From: Acanthochromis polyacanthus
Lineage: Eukaryota > Chordata > Actinopteri > Pomacentridae
Assembly: GCF_021347895.1 (NCBI RefSeq)
Contig: NC_067121.1
Span: forward strand, 14,085,962 to 14,149,961
DNA length: 64,000 nucleotides
Direction: 5' to 3'
Below the pieces are notes generated by a model. The model did no database searches, was not told where the DNA came from, and worked only from the letters and a program-made list of their open reading frames with translations. The position numbers were made by a program, and so were the translations under genes. This document shows, piece after piece, positions 52,945 through 64,000 of this stretch. Every line of letters starts with the position of its first letter. Positions within the stretch are counted from its first letter, which is position 1.

Positions 52945-53004
52945 CTTGGAGAACAGGGATTTTCCCGCCAGGTGCCCAGAGAAGTCCTGAATGTGGGGGA
53001 CCGG

Positions 53005-53931
53005 GTATCAGTCAGGCGTGGTGGCGTCGTTGAGACAACGGTAGTCACCGCACGGTCGCCAGCCACCATCCGACTTCGGGACCATGTGGAGCGGCGAGAC
53101 CCACGGGCTGTCCGAACGACGAATGATACCAAGGCACTCCATGTTGGCGAACTCTGACTTGGCCGCCGCCAGCCTCTCCGGGTTGATCCGACGGGGCCTA
53201 GCATGGATGGGGCGCCCCTTGATATCGATGTGGTGTTCAACCCCGTGTCTAGTCACGGCGGCGGAAAAGGTGGGCCGAGTCAGGCCGGGAAACTCACCAA
53301 GCAGCCGTTGGCACCTGTCCCCTTCGGAGAGCGAGCCGGAGAGACCGTCGTACGTCCCCATGTCATGGACACACTCGAGGGAGGAGAAAGTCAGCGCGTC
53401 CACCAGGCGCTCGTTCTTGACATCAACAAGCAACCCGTGGGCGCACAAAAAATCAGCACCGAGGAGGGGAAAGGAGATGTCAGCTGTAACGAAGTCCCAT
53501 GTAAAATGCTGACCATTGAAACATAAGTCCACAGTCCTCATGCCATACGTCCGGATGGGGGTGTCGTTGGCAGACGTCAACGGCGGCCAGTGCGCTCCGC
53601 CAGCAGCGTCGTCCGTCGAAGCTGGTATCACGCTCCTCTGGGCACCGGTGTCGCAGAGGAATTTGCGCCCGGAGAGAGTGTCTTTGATCAACAGCAGCCG
53701 GTTTGTCGGACCTGCGCTCACGGCCACTACTGAGCGCAGGTCTTGGTGTTTCCCCCCGCACCGTAGTTGCAAGGAGAACGGCACCTCCTTGCCTTGGCGC
53801 CAAAACGTGCGTGGAAGTAGCACAAACCTGCGCTGGTATACGTTTAATAATGTTTTGTAGACGTAAAAGCACTGATAACAGGAAGTGCAACAACCTAACA
53901 GTTCGTGTGGAACCACAACAACAACACCCAA
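53005..53931 (-). pseudogene. Gypsy 2 protease and N-terminal RT
   Basis: Retropepsin FLCDTGAQRSVIPAS, then LLGADFLCAHGLLVDV, and the first RT blocks (RRSDSPWVSPLHMVPKSDGG, CGDYRCLND). A TGA at about 53008, best explained as CGA to TGA, interrupts it before YPVPHIQDF. The open frame begins inside the decayed 5' LTR; no gag sequence is present. Confidence 0.85.
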
Positions 53932-53962
53932 CGTTCCGTGGGTGAATTATGTAAACCCAGCA
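53812..53962 (-). repeat. Gypsy 2 5' LTR, partial
   Basis: Shares CAGGAAGTGCAACAACCTAA and TTCCGTGGGTGAATTA-type phrases with the 3' LTR. Its outer end is about 53962; its inner end is unclear because gag and the primer-binding site are deleted. Confidence 0.6.
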
Positions 53963-54271
53963 TCATATTTTTTGGTAAGTTATATTTCAACTTTACATTT
54001 CAGTTTCTGTTTTCAAAAAAAATTTGACAAATTTGAATTTATTGTTCATTAGTTAAGCACTAACAACCCCTAATTTTGTATTTACATATGTAACAATAAT
54101 ATACTTCTGTGTTAACGTTTCTCTTTAATATGTTTTCAGACATAGTTCAGTGTTCTGCTGATAGTTAGACAAGACACACTGTTTCACACTTATCAACAAG
54201 TTAAAAAATAATTCTTCAAACCTTAAACCTGTAGAGGACAACTAACCCAAATGTTAGCTTCATTGCTACCG
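53963..54271. other. Non-coding gap
   Basis: AT-rich sequence between Gypsy 2 and a short minus-strand ORF. Nothing is recognised. Confidence 0.4.
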
Positions 54272-54466
54272 CTAGCTTAGCGTTAGCACAGTGCTGTCTT
54301 GCTCAAACTTCCCTTCATAATTGTCAATAAAACTGGACAGGTACATCTTGTACCCCTTTTCCCGTTTACTCCGGGGGGCAGAGCACTCCTTTCGGATGAG
54401 TCTGTGGACATCTGATATGGTAAGCTTGGACAGGTCTTGGAGGCATCGTGTGAAAAACTTCGCCAT
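54272..54466 (-). CDS. Short ORF, N-terminal fragment of an unknown transposon-linked protein
   Basis: The ATG at 54466 opens MAKFFTRCLQDLSKLTISDV and reads 64 codons to a stop. The leader style (a short helix, LTISDVHRL, then a Lys-rich KREKGYKMY and SSFIDNYE) resembles the start of SWIM/YqaJ-type proteins found in fish DNA transposons, but only from memory and with no catalytic motif here. It could equally be a lone exon. It reads away from the adjacent (TG)n tract. Confidence 0.35.
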   Translation of the reverse strand: MAKFFTRCLQDLSKLTISDVHRLIRKECSAPRSKREKGYKMYLSSFIDNYEGKFEQDSTVLTLS

Positions 54467-54543
54467 CTCAACAGTCCGGAAGTAAAGACGTTCACACACG
54501 AGAATGCGAAAGTAAAACGGAAGTAAAGTTATGCACCGAGCGA

Positions 54544-54545
<2 letters not shown>

Positions 54546-54614
<69 letters not shown>

Positions 54615-54630
54615 AGACAGACAGACAGCT
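54546..54630 (+). repeat. (TG)n microsatellite followed by (ACAG)n
   Basis: About 33 TG units then four ACAG-like units. The Cys-Val frames across it are artefacts. Confidence 0.97.
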
Positions 54631-54977
54631 TCATCATGGACATAAGATTGAGGGCTCCAAAAAATTATTCTGCAGTTCCTACTATACAGATTGATTGTTA
54701 CAAGTTGGTCTGTCTTCACTGTAAGCATACATTAATAAATTTAAATGTATACTTAATGTTTGTTTGTTTTTTTAAAGAGACAGTTACAACAGCGCCTGCA
54801 CAGTTAAGACATTTCTCAATAGTTACATTCTTTGTCAAGAATGTGGCTGAGGCACAACTGGTGAATAGCTTAAGATATTTCACCATGTTTTATTGTGATG
54901 AGAAGACTGATAAGTATTTGTGAAAGTTTGAGCAGTACAACAGCAACTGCAGAACAATTAAAAGAAAACTGAATATA

Positions 54978-56612
<1,635 letters not shown>

Positions 56613-56896
56613 TACAATGAATAACTTCTTAGTCTTAGGAAGTAGAAAGAGAGTGATTTCACACAGAGAATGACACACAGACTCAAATAACTTGCTTTGT
56701 TATACTAACATTATTATTTAAATGTCTCAAAAGCACATCCAAAATTTCGTTTAAAAAATAACAAATAACTGGCCAGGATAACAGATTTGCTGCAGCTTTT
56801 AGTCCCTTAGTTGAATTGTGCACAACGTTAGCTCAGTCCAGTGTCACTTCTGGAAGTTGTCTTCCTAGACATACCTAAAGGAAAGATCTTACTGAC

Positions 56897-57019
56897 ATCA
56901 AAAGGCAGGCGATCCAAATTCTGCATGAGAACAGAGAATCCACGATGATAGTCCACAGCCACGGTCACTCCTGGCGGTAGAAACTGGTGCAGAGCGGGCG
57001 GACACAGCTCCCTCTTCAA
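56897..57019 (-). other. Possible exon, unidentified
   Basis: Minus-strand open stretch KRELCPPALHQFLPPGVTV ... NLDRLPFD ending at a good donor (GTCAGTAAG at 56896-56888). Codon content looks protein-like, but no start or acceptor is convincing and I do not recognise the family. Confidence 0.3.
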
Positions 57020-57291
57020 ACCGAGACACCTTACAAAGTCCGGGCTATTACAACAAACATGTTTCAGACACTACACTGGAAAATCCCCAAGTCTGGATGC
57101 CGTTTCTTTGCCTCACAGAGAGCTAACACTAGTCTATTTCCATGTACAGCAGGCATGGTAAACAACGTGTGCAACCATAGACATATATAAAGAGTAGACA
57201 CCACATCGACTGCTACTGCCTATTGTGGCTGACGAGCGGTGGGGCCGCCATCTTAGACCGGTCACCCGCTCCACTCAGCGCTGTTTGACAG

Positions 57292-57591
57292 CTAAAACCA
57301 ATGAAAGAGGACTGTTTTGCAGAGCTTCTTTCTTGTGCTCCCTTTCTGCAGGTCAAGATAAGTAAGTCTGGCAATATGGTGCAGCCTTATCTTGAGAAAC
57401 ATGGACACAACCAATGACAACAAGCTGGAATGATGGTTGTCGATACCAAACTGTGTTTCTTCAATGTGTTCCCCAAACAGAAAAACATCCTCTGTTCCAA
57501 TCTCCTCCCGGACGATGTGTGTGAGTGTTGACACCTTTGGAGGTTGCTTTGTTGAAGCCTGGCGAATCACCCTCTCTGCAACTCTCAGCAC
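57292..57591 (-). pseudogene. C-terminal piece of a THAP9/P-element-like transposase
   Basis: Minus-strand frame with LRVAERVIRQAS, then an acidic DNHHSSLL-type segment, FLKIRLHHIARLTYLD and TRKKLCKTVLFHWF before the stop. The IRxHHxxR ... (R/K)xxLxKxVLF pattern matches the end of P-like THAP transposases as I know them. It is cut at its upstream side (57592) by an (AAT)n tract. The THAP exon at 48.9 kb is on the same strand but in the wrong order to belong to it. Confidence 0.55.
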
Positions 57592-57596
57592 CTTAT

Positions 57597-57630
<34 letters not shown>

Positions 57631-57660
57631 TAATTATATTTATATAGCGCTTTACACAGT
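57597..57660 (+). repeat. (AAT)n tract and repeat terminus
   Basis: About ten AAT units followed by TTTATATAGCGCTTTACA, a phrase that ends a dispersed fish repeat. Confidence 0.7.
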
Positions 57661-58735
57661 GCTAAAAGACACTTGAAGAGAATTTGAACATTTAGCATCC
57701 TGCTGGGCTTTCATTTTCACCTTGTTACTTCCATTTACTTTTAAAATGGTTCAGGGTTGAAGAGAAAAGTTACACAGAAGTATAGCTTCAGGCTGAGTCT
57801 GGCACACATTTACACAAGGTTAATAACAAGAGCCTGCAGTCATGCTGGTGGCTCTGTGATGCCTTGAGTTGAATTCTAACATTCTGATCTTAGGAGGGCA
57901 CATTTTTCTTCTAATTTCATAAACAGGCTAACAGAATATTCATTCTAATGGAGTGATCTGCTGATAAGTTCCTTATTTAATCAAAGTATTGTTTGGTTAA
58001 AACTTATTAAAATAGTGAAAAATGCCAATCATAGGACCTGCTCATTTCATAAAATTATTGCAAATCCTCACATTTAACAGACTGGAACTACTGTTCCTGT
58101 CCATTTAAGCCCTAAAAAAAAAAAAAAAAAAATCTTTGTGTATCAGTTACATATTCATATTTTTTTTTCCAATGAAATAAGCCCTTCCTGCCCTACAAAA
58201 AGCTGAAATGTAACACTATACGATTGATTTAACTACAATACACAAATCTATGAAGTCCTACCTCTCTCTTCACCTGCCCCTTGCTGCAGCACATCAGGTA
58301 TACTCTACAGCTCTCAAAGCACACCTTTCTAATGGGAAGTTGTAACACTGGAGTAATTCAGTCTTACCTATTCAAGCTGGGACCCACTTCTGGAGAAATA
58401 CAATGATCCAGATAGTCCCACCTGGCAAACTGACAGGATTGATTCCTTAGGTTTGTCATGTATGAAACCCTACAACTCTGAGTCTGTCTTTGTGAGTCAC
58501 TGGTATACTGCAGTTTCAAGGTAGCATTTCTCAAGCTATGGTGTTGGCTGTATGTTTCCCTCATGATGTGTCTTCCAGAATATAAAGACCAGGTATAAAA
58601 CCTGATTTCCAGTGGAGGGGGTCTTTAAATAATTTATGACAGTACATTTTTTGTCAATTACATCATTTGAGTAGCTATAACAGCTTTAAATATGTACATT
58701 ATGCAGTGGAGTAGAATTACCGTATAAAGTATATA
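57661..58735. other. Non-coding stretch
   Basis: AT-rich, with a poly(A) run at about 58113-58131. No exon, RNA gene or clear element end is supported. Confidence 0.45.
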
Positions 58736-58740
58736 CACTA

Positions 58741-59104
58741 GGGTTATAACTTTTTTTTCCCAAAATCTAAGTCCTGCATCATGATTGGATGAACTTTTTG
58801 GTACAGCCAATGACATGGCTTATAAAGTGAAAGCAAGAATAGAAACTGATACTCCAGTATAATATGATGGCAGTACAACTTATCATTGATCCATTATCAG
58901 TCATATTGACTTGTAATGACCCTTGTGATAACTTAGCATGGTTTCACATTTCATATAATGTGTATTTACTACTTTTTTGTTTCAGGGGGACTTTTTTAAA
59001 AGAGTGTTTAAAATGGAGTTTGGTTTCTTCAATTATACCAAAAAGTTCATCCAATCATGATGCAGGACTTTGATTTTGGAAAAAAAGTTCAAAAAGTTAT
59101 AACC
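58741..59104. mobile_element. MITE of 364 bp with ~70-bp terminal inverted repeats
   Basis: Ends GGGTTATAAC and, inward from the right, AAGGTTATAAC, followed on both sides by AAGTCCTGCATCATGATTGG and GATGAACTTTTTGG. Flanked by the direct repeat ATATACACTA (58731-58740, 59108-59117). It has no coding capacity. Confidence 0.8.
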
Positions 59105-59110
59105 TTAATA

Positions 59111-59347
59111 TACACTACCAGTTAAGAGTTTGGATGCACCTTCTTATTCAATGATTTTGATTTAATTATTTCATACATTGTAGATTAACACTGAAAACAT
59201 CAAAACTACGAAAGAATACATATGGAATTATGTTGTAAACAAAAATGTATCAATGGTCAGCATTAATCTACAAAGTAGAAAATAATGCAAACAAATAAAA
59301 AGCACTGAATGAGAAAGTGTGTCCAGTCTTCTGTCTGGTAGTGTATG
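59111..59347. mobile_element. Tc1-like MITE
   Basis: Left end TACACTACCAGTTAAGAGTT; right end, read inward, TACACTACCAGACAGAAGAC. About 236 bp and no transposase. Its first bases are shared with the direct repeat that flanks the MITE to its left. Confidence 0.75.
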
Positions 59348-61226
59348 ATTAAAATGCACAACTTGAATTTATATTTAAGTACAGCACATAACATATGTAT
59401 TCTCACTAAATGTCTGTAGATTTAATGGCAGTGATCCAGTGTTCTTAAGACCACAAATCTCAACCTTATGGTGACGCTAGACAAACTACAGGGCTACACC
59501 CAAGTTATCACGATTTATCCAAAAATAAGAGGCCACCCCAAAGTTGATGAGATACTATACTGATCCGAAACCCAACACAGAAAAACAATATGCTTACTGA
59601 TTTGTCACTTGTTTGTGAAAATGACAACAACACCTTTTTTTGGGTGGGAGCAGGTTTATGCCAAAAACTCTAATCACCCATGGCAGTACAACAGACATAA
59701 TCAATACAAATGATCCATAATAGCCCCATTTTAAACATGCTGTATGCATACAATACGGTGTGAAGACATTGTGAATAAATTACAGATGGTACATTTTGTT
59801 AAAATGTACGAATAAAGCAAATCACAGAATTGTTTAGTGTCAAAGACAATGCATTACTCTTCCATTCAGATTTAGCTATCTGCCAGCATCGTATCTTGTC
59901 ACAGTTTTCAATGCACAGAAACAAAAACATAAATTTGAGGTACAGCAAAAGAGATCATTTCAGTTTCATCTGACTGATCATTTAACTGCATTTTTATGCA
60001 CAATACAGACCATAATATATTAAGCACACAATACACTGTATTGTCCGTATTTTTCAGAAAGGCAATCAGTTTGACTGGAAATTATTGATTGCTCTTTGCA
60101 GTTGATCTTGCAGCAGTCTGGAGAATATTTATACCCAGCATTTTGATGAAGTACACATCAGGAGTGTCATGTTCTAATGAGGCAAACAAGCAACAAACAA
60201 GTTTGAAAAACTCTTCCTAGGCTGTCAGTCATTGCTTTCCTTTCATGTCAAAGACACCTCCTTGATCAAGAAGGTTTTGCTGGAATCTGTTCTCCCAACT
60301 TCTTGCATTGCAGGCATCTTTTTCCCCAACTTGCAAGAAAAGAAAAACAAAAAAACAAACAGGCTGTAGTGAAACTTAAGTATTTTTATCACGCCGTCTT
60401 TTACAGTGTACTTACATATAAAAGGCAGCTACAATTTTGGTGACTTTTTTGCAAGATTTTCCTCTGAACCGTAGAAGCTCAGAGGACTAAAGCACTAAAA
60501 TACACTAATGCTCCTGATATTGCCTGCAACCACTCAGATATCCATCCGAGGACAAACCGTTCATTATGCCATCAACATAATGATCTATCATGATCAGCGC
60601 GCCTAAGAAAGATTCCTGCTCGTGGGCTCTTGAGGACAGCAGGGAGGAATTGTCAGCCAAGAGACAAATTAAATTCACAGCTATTTGTTTGTACAAAGAA
60701 AATCAGGGGGGATTTAAATGTCGTCTGATGGAAAGTGTGGATGAGACGGAGTCTTATCTCTGCGGCTGTTCAGTCATCGGTGATAACTGCAGAGAAGCTG
60801 CCTTTCCTTACGCTTCCAGAAAGAGAGCATGACAGGCCATTTAGAAGAGCAGTGTGGTGGATTAAACTGGAAGGTGATGAGCAGTGTTTCTTACTCTCTC
60901 ACTCTCCTTAAAAATGGGAAAAGAAAGCCTGAGATCTTTTGAATCGCTTGTAGGAAAACTACTAAAGGTATTTTATTTGAACTCATTGAATATAGGGCAC
61001 CACCTTGCGTTATGCAAGGAAATTAATTAATTTAAGCAGAATTTCAAAGAAATTCCTATCGAAATTCAGTTGATCAGTCTCATATCAGAAAGTTTAGAAT
61101 TCTTGGTTAAATTGACCTCATGTTCTCACACAATGAAACGCAAAGACTGTAATTTGGTCTAAATGAAAACATTTATTTACTATTCTACGGGAACAATACA
61201 GGTGAACTCTATTTACAGTGAGTAAT
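59348..61226. other. No recognised feature
   Basis: AT-rich sequence. The longest frames (around 60505-60832) are short, overlap on both strands and lack splice or start context, so I do not call them. Confidence 0.4.
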
Positions 61227-61313
61227 GTGTGTGTGTGTGCGTACGTGAATACGTGTGTGTGTGTGTGCGTGCGTGTGTATGTGGGATTGTGTGTGTGTGT
61301 GTGTGTGTGTGGG
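61227..61313 (+). repeat. Interrupted (GT)n microsatellite
   Basis: GT units with GCGT and TATGTGGGATT interruptions. Confidence 0.95.
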
Positions 61314-63560
61314 TTCAAATTTGCATTTAAAAGATATGAAGATTATGGTGAAGGAAGCCAGATAGCTGACGACCGAAGTAAATAAAACGGTAATTTGGAC
61401 TAAAACCGATTCATGAGAGAATAACGGAGTGGCTGAATCAAGTAATCAAGTGATTAGTAACATCAAACCCGGAAAATCGGAATCAGAGCAGCTCAGCTGG
61501 TTGCTTACTGTAGTCGAACCGTCAGTATGCTGGGACTCAGAAGTCGCCGGTGGATGACGCCTCACAGCGCAACGGGATGGCTTTGCTTCCCAGGCACTGT
61601 GTGTCACGGTGGTGACGGTAACCGTCCTGCATGGGCGATGGGTTCGGAGCAAATGGGTCTCTGGACCAGCAGATCTCCGGTTTTCACAGCTGAGGGAGCC
61701 GGTGTCAGGCTGATGGCAAAATCACTTGATTAAAAATGATGGCTCTAGTTGTATTTTAGCAGGCGTTAGCCAAGTAAAAGAACGGATAAACTGGAGAGCC
61801 GCAAAAATTAGGAAAAATGGAACTGGTTCTTAATCAGTTCTTGTCAAAGATCACGGATAAAAGGAATAAATTCGGCGTTGAATGTGAGCAAAAATATCTA
61901 ACTTAAATTACAAAAAGTGAAAGGATAAATAGCTACCAGAGACCAAGCCCTGGAACAAAGAAACTTCAGAAGATAGAGTAAAGACGCGTCTTATGCAAGA
62001 ATATAGTGGGATGCTCCGGCGTGGGCATCCCAGAGAGAGACAAAGGCAGGAAGAGAGTGAGGAAGGGGGTTGTCTGGCTTATATCAGGCCAGGGGGCCTG
62101 GGGAGGACACTGGGCGGAGATGACACTTTTTCGGTGCGATCTTCACTCGTAATCTGATCCTTTCTTTGTTCTCAAAGAAAGAGGAGCAGAGAGCTGACCA
62201 CAAGTGGATTAAAAATATGTGATAATAACGAAAAAACACGATCTGTCTGTTCCTCACCATAATCCAGTTAAGCAAAAGTGACCACATATTCCCAAATGTA
62301 CAGTTAACAAATATGTGAATATTATGTGAATGTGTTCTAAATACTAAAAATATATGTCACAGTGAAGCTATGATAACATGCCATACATATGATAATGAAT
62401 AACACAAGAATTCATAATTAACAAATGGAAAATCATTCCAAAATCATCGTATCCTGTTGAAGAAATTAGATTAAACATCAAAATCAATAAAAATGGTTCT
62501 ATTCCTTATAGAAACACCATTTTTGAATATGTTACAGATTAAATACTTTCTGTAACTTTGGTAAATCTGAAAACACAAACTACATCTCAGAAATGTGAGC
62601 TTTGAAGATGTTCAGTTCCTTAAAGAAAGTGTGTCTCTATGTGCTCCAGCAGTTCTCTTAAGACAGGTCATAAAATTTTATGACCCCGGAGGCAGGCAGA
62701 AAGATCTCCTAAGAGGGGGAGGAAAGATGGCATTCCTGAGAGGGTGAAAAGGAGGTTAGAGCAAGAATAAGGTGTTGATCCAACAAAGCATTTACAGCAT
62801 AAAGTGATAGTTATTGTCTTTCAAAAAGGTTCTTCCAGGTGTTTAATGTTCTTGCAGGGAACTCCATCTCTCTGCAGAAGGCCTGAATGTTTTTTACTGT
62901 GAATGAAAACACAAAGAAATACATGTATCCCCATGTCTCCAGAAATGGGGGTTGTTCTGTGCTGGAGAGGAGAAAGTTCTGTTCTTATCTGAGTTTGCCA
63001 TCTTTTATGAAATTCCAAAGGCGGAGCTGTGTTCTTACATGCTCTTGCTGCTAACTACAAGTTGCTGTGAGCTAAAAGGACTATGATGCATTCATTTTCC
63101 ATACACCTAAAAAAATGTCAATTTGTGCAAAATTGTACCATTAAAGCAGAGATTATATACTGACCTTGCTCAGTTGTCAATGTCTGATATTTGGTTCTCT
63201 ATCTGCAATACAGGAAAAAAATAATCATATTAATCAGCAAGACACACTGGTATTAATATCTGTAAGTGGGCAACACACATTTGCTTTTACCTCCAAACTT
63301 AAATAAACTAAACAGTAAAATGGTCTTCAAGGTGTGTAATGTACCACATGCAAAATTTTCCATAAAACTTAAAATTTTGGAAAAAGACAAATGAAAATAA
63401 AACATGAAATACATTGATCTTTACAACACAGAAAAAGACAGAAACAGATACATAGACAACTAGAAGAAAAATAATTACATACAAAATCTGCCATATACAG
63501 AAGAAACAAGACGACATGGTCATCAATATCCCCCGCCACATGTGATGTCTATGAGTCTAT
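61314..63560. other. No recognised feature
   Basis: Mixed composition. The 61450-61730 stretch is more GC-rich and open on both strands for up to 68 codons, but nothing identifies a protein. The pattern around 62000-62110 (GAGAGAGACAAAGGCAGG, then GGCCAGGGGGCC) is unassigned. Confidence 0.4.
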
Positions 63561-63565
63561 ATCCA

Positions 63566-63815
63566 AAATAGTGATCAAGGGCCATAACTCTGTGAAATAT
63601 TATCGCACAGGTCTCATTTTCGAACTTGATCAAGGTGTCCATGGTGTGAAGCTACACACTAAATTTCGTAATCCTAGCTGTAATAGTTTCCGAGAAAAGC
63701 TGTCCCCTTCATGTTGGACGCACGGACGGACGGAAGCACGGACGGACGGACGGACGGATGGACGGAGGCCAAACCTATATCCCCCTTTTCCACTTCGTGG
63801 AGGTGGGGGATAATA
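63566..63815. repeat. Dispersed repeat with (GGAC)n core
   Basis: GGGCCATAACTCTGTGAAAT, a Phe/Leu-rich apparent frame, then GGACGGACGG units at about 63718-63770 and a closing AACCTATATCCCCCTTTTCC. The arrangement is typical of a widespread short repeat of aquatic animals. No gene is present. Confidence 0.6.
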
Positions 63816-64000
63816 AGTACTTTTTCCATTTTCCATTGAAGAGCAATGCAACGCATTATCAGGAAATGAAGTGGAAACTAAGTCCCAAATCATGAGTGTA
63901 AGTCTTGACCTTGTTCAAATGTCTGAAAAGCTTCCTGAAAAATCTTCAAAAAATCCCCAAGAGATGTCAGAATTCAGAGGCAGATTTATTGTTGACAGAA

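Larger units (their letters stand above)
51052..53962 (-). mobile_element. Gypsy LTR retrotransposon 2, deleted and old
   Basis: On the minus strand: a partial 5' LTR (about 53812-53962), protease, RT, truncated RNase H joined to the second half of integrase, and a 3' LTR (51052-51250) preceded by a polypurine run (GAATTCTGGGGGGCTTG). Gag is absent and the 5' LTR is clearly diverged from the 3' LTR, so this copy is older than Gypsy 1 and cannot move alone. Confidence 0.88.

Noticed and set aside
54492..54923. Cys-Val or His-Thr repeat proteins around 54550
   Set aside because: Translation of a (TG)n microsatellite.
61446..61733. Overlapping 68-codon frames on both strands
   Set aside because: GC-rich patch open in both directions by composition; no start, splice or family evidence.

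Overview
The window looks like a piece of a ray-finned fish genome, probably a spiny-rayed (percomorph) teleost, made almost entirely of transposable elements. The reasons are genes split by consensus GT-AG introns, the mix of element families (BEL/Pao, Gypsy, APE-type LINE, L1-like LINE, KDZ, hAT, Tnp2-like, Tc1, pogo-like, THAP/P-like), a tRNA-derived SINE of a style common in teleosts, and many microsatellites. I see no ordinary housekeeping gene, no rRNA or tRNA gene, and nothing bacterial.

Left third (1-21739): a tandem BEL/Pao array arranged LTR-internal-LTR-internal-LTR. The repeat unit is about 10.91 kb and the two copies are almost identical. The first two LTRs each carry the same full-length LINE at the same base; the third LTR is empty. 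This is the expected product of unequal recombination between LTRs after a LINE hit the 5' LTR. Each BEL copy has an intact 1343-codon pol, while the gag part has the same stops and frame change in both copies. The two LINE copies carry frameshifts in different ORFs.

21740-29100: a minus-strand, multi-exon KDZ-type transposase gene, decayed by frameshifts. The BEL array cuts off its 3' end. A hAT element (23187-26081) sits exactly on one of its splice donors; that hAT holds a SINE and a second hAT (24119-25981), which holds a TTAA-flanked MITE.

30210-37811: a divergent pair consisting of a minus-strand first coding exon and a plus-strand Tnp2-like transposase gene. They face each other across a short CCAAT-box promoter that was later split by a second MITE of the same TTAA family. 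The plus-strand gene begins with an array of tandemly duplicated in-phase mini-exons. Its catalytic exon was later damaged by an inverted duplication copied from its own 3' end. Three perfect hairpins lie in its first intron.

38500-44800: a young, almost intact Gypsy element on the minus strand. Its two LTRs are about 99 percent identical. It inserted into the centre of an 18-bp palindrome just upstream of an acidic-N-terminus ORF that ends in a TTAA-type terminus. 45000-50400 is a mosaic containing a pogo-like element with a leftover PHD-type finger, a 634-bp near-perfect palindrome with CGG-rich arms, a THAP first exon and hAT-like termini. 50400-51000 is the 5' end of an L1-like ORF1, and 51052-53962 is an older Gypsy with deletions. 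A complete Tc1-like element (54978-56612) is broken by one extra A. From there to the end are a THAP9/P-like C-terminal piece, nested MITEs, simple repeats and long stretches in which I recognise nothing.
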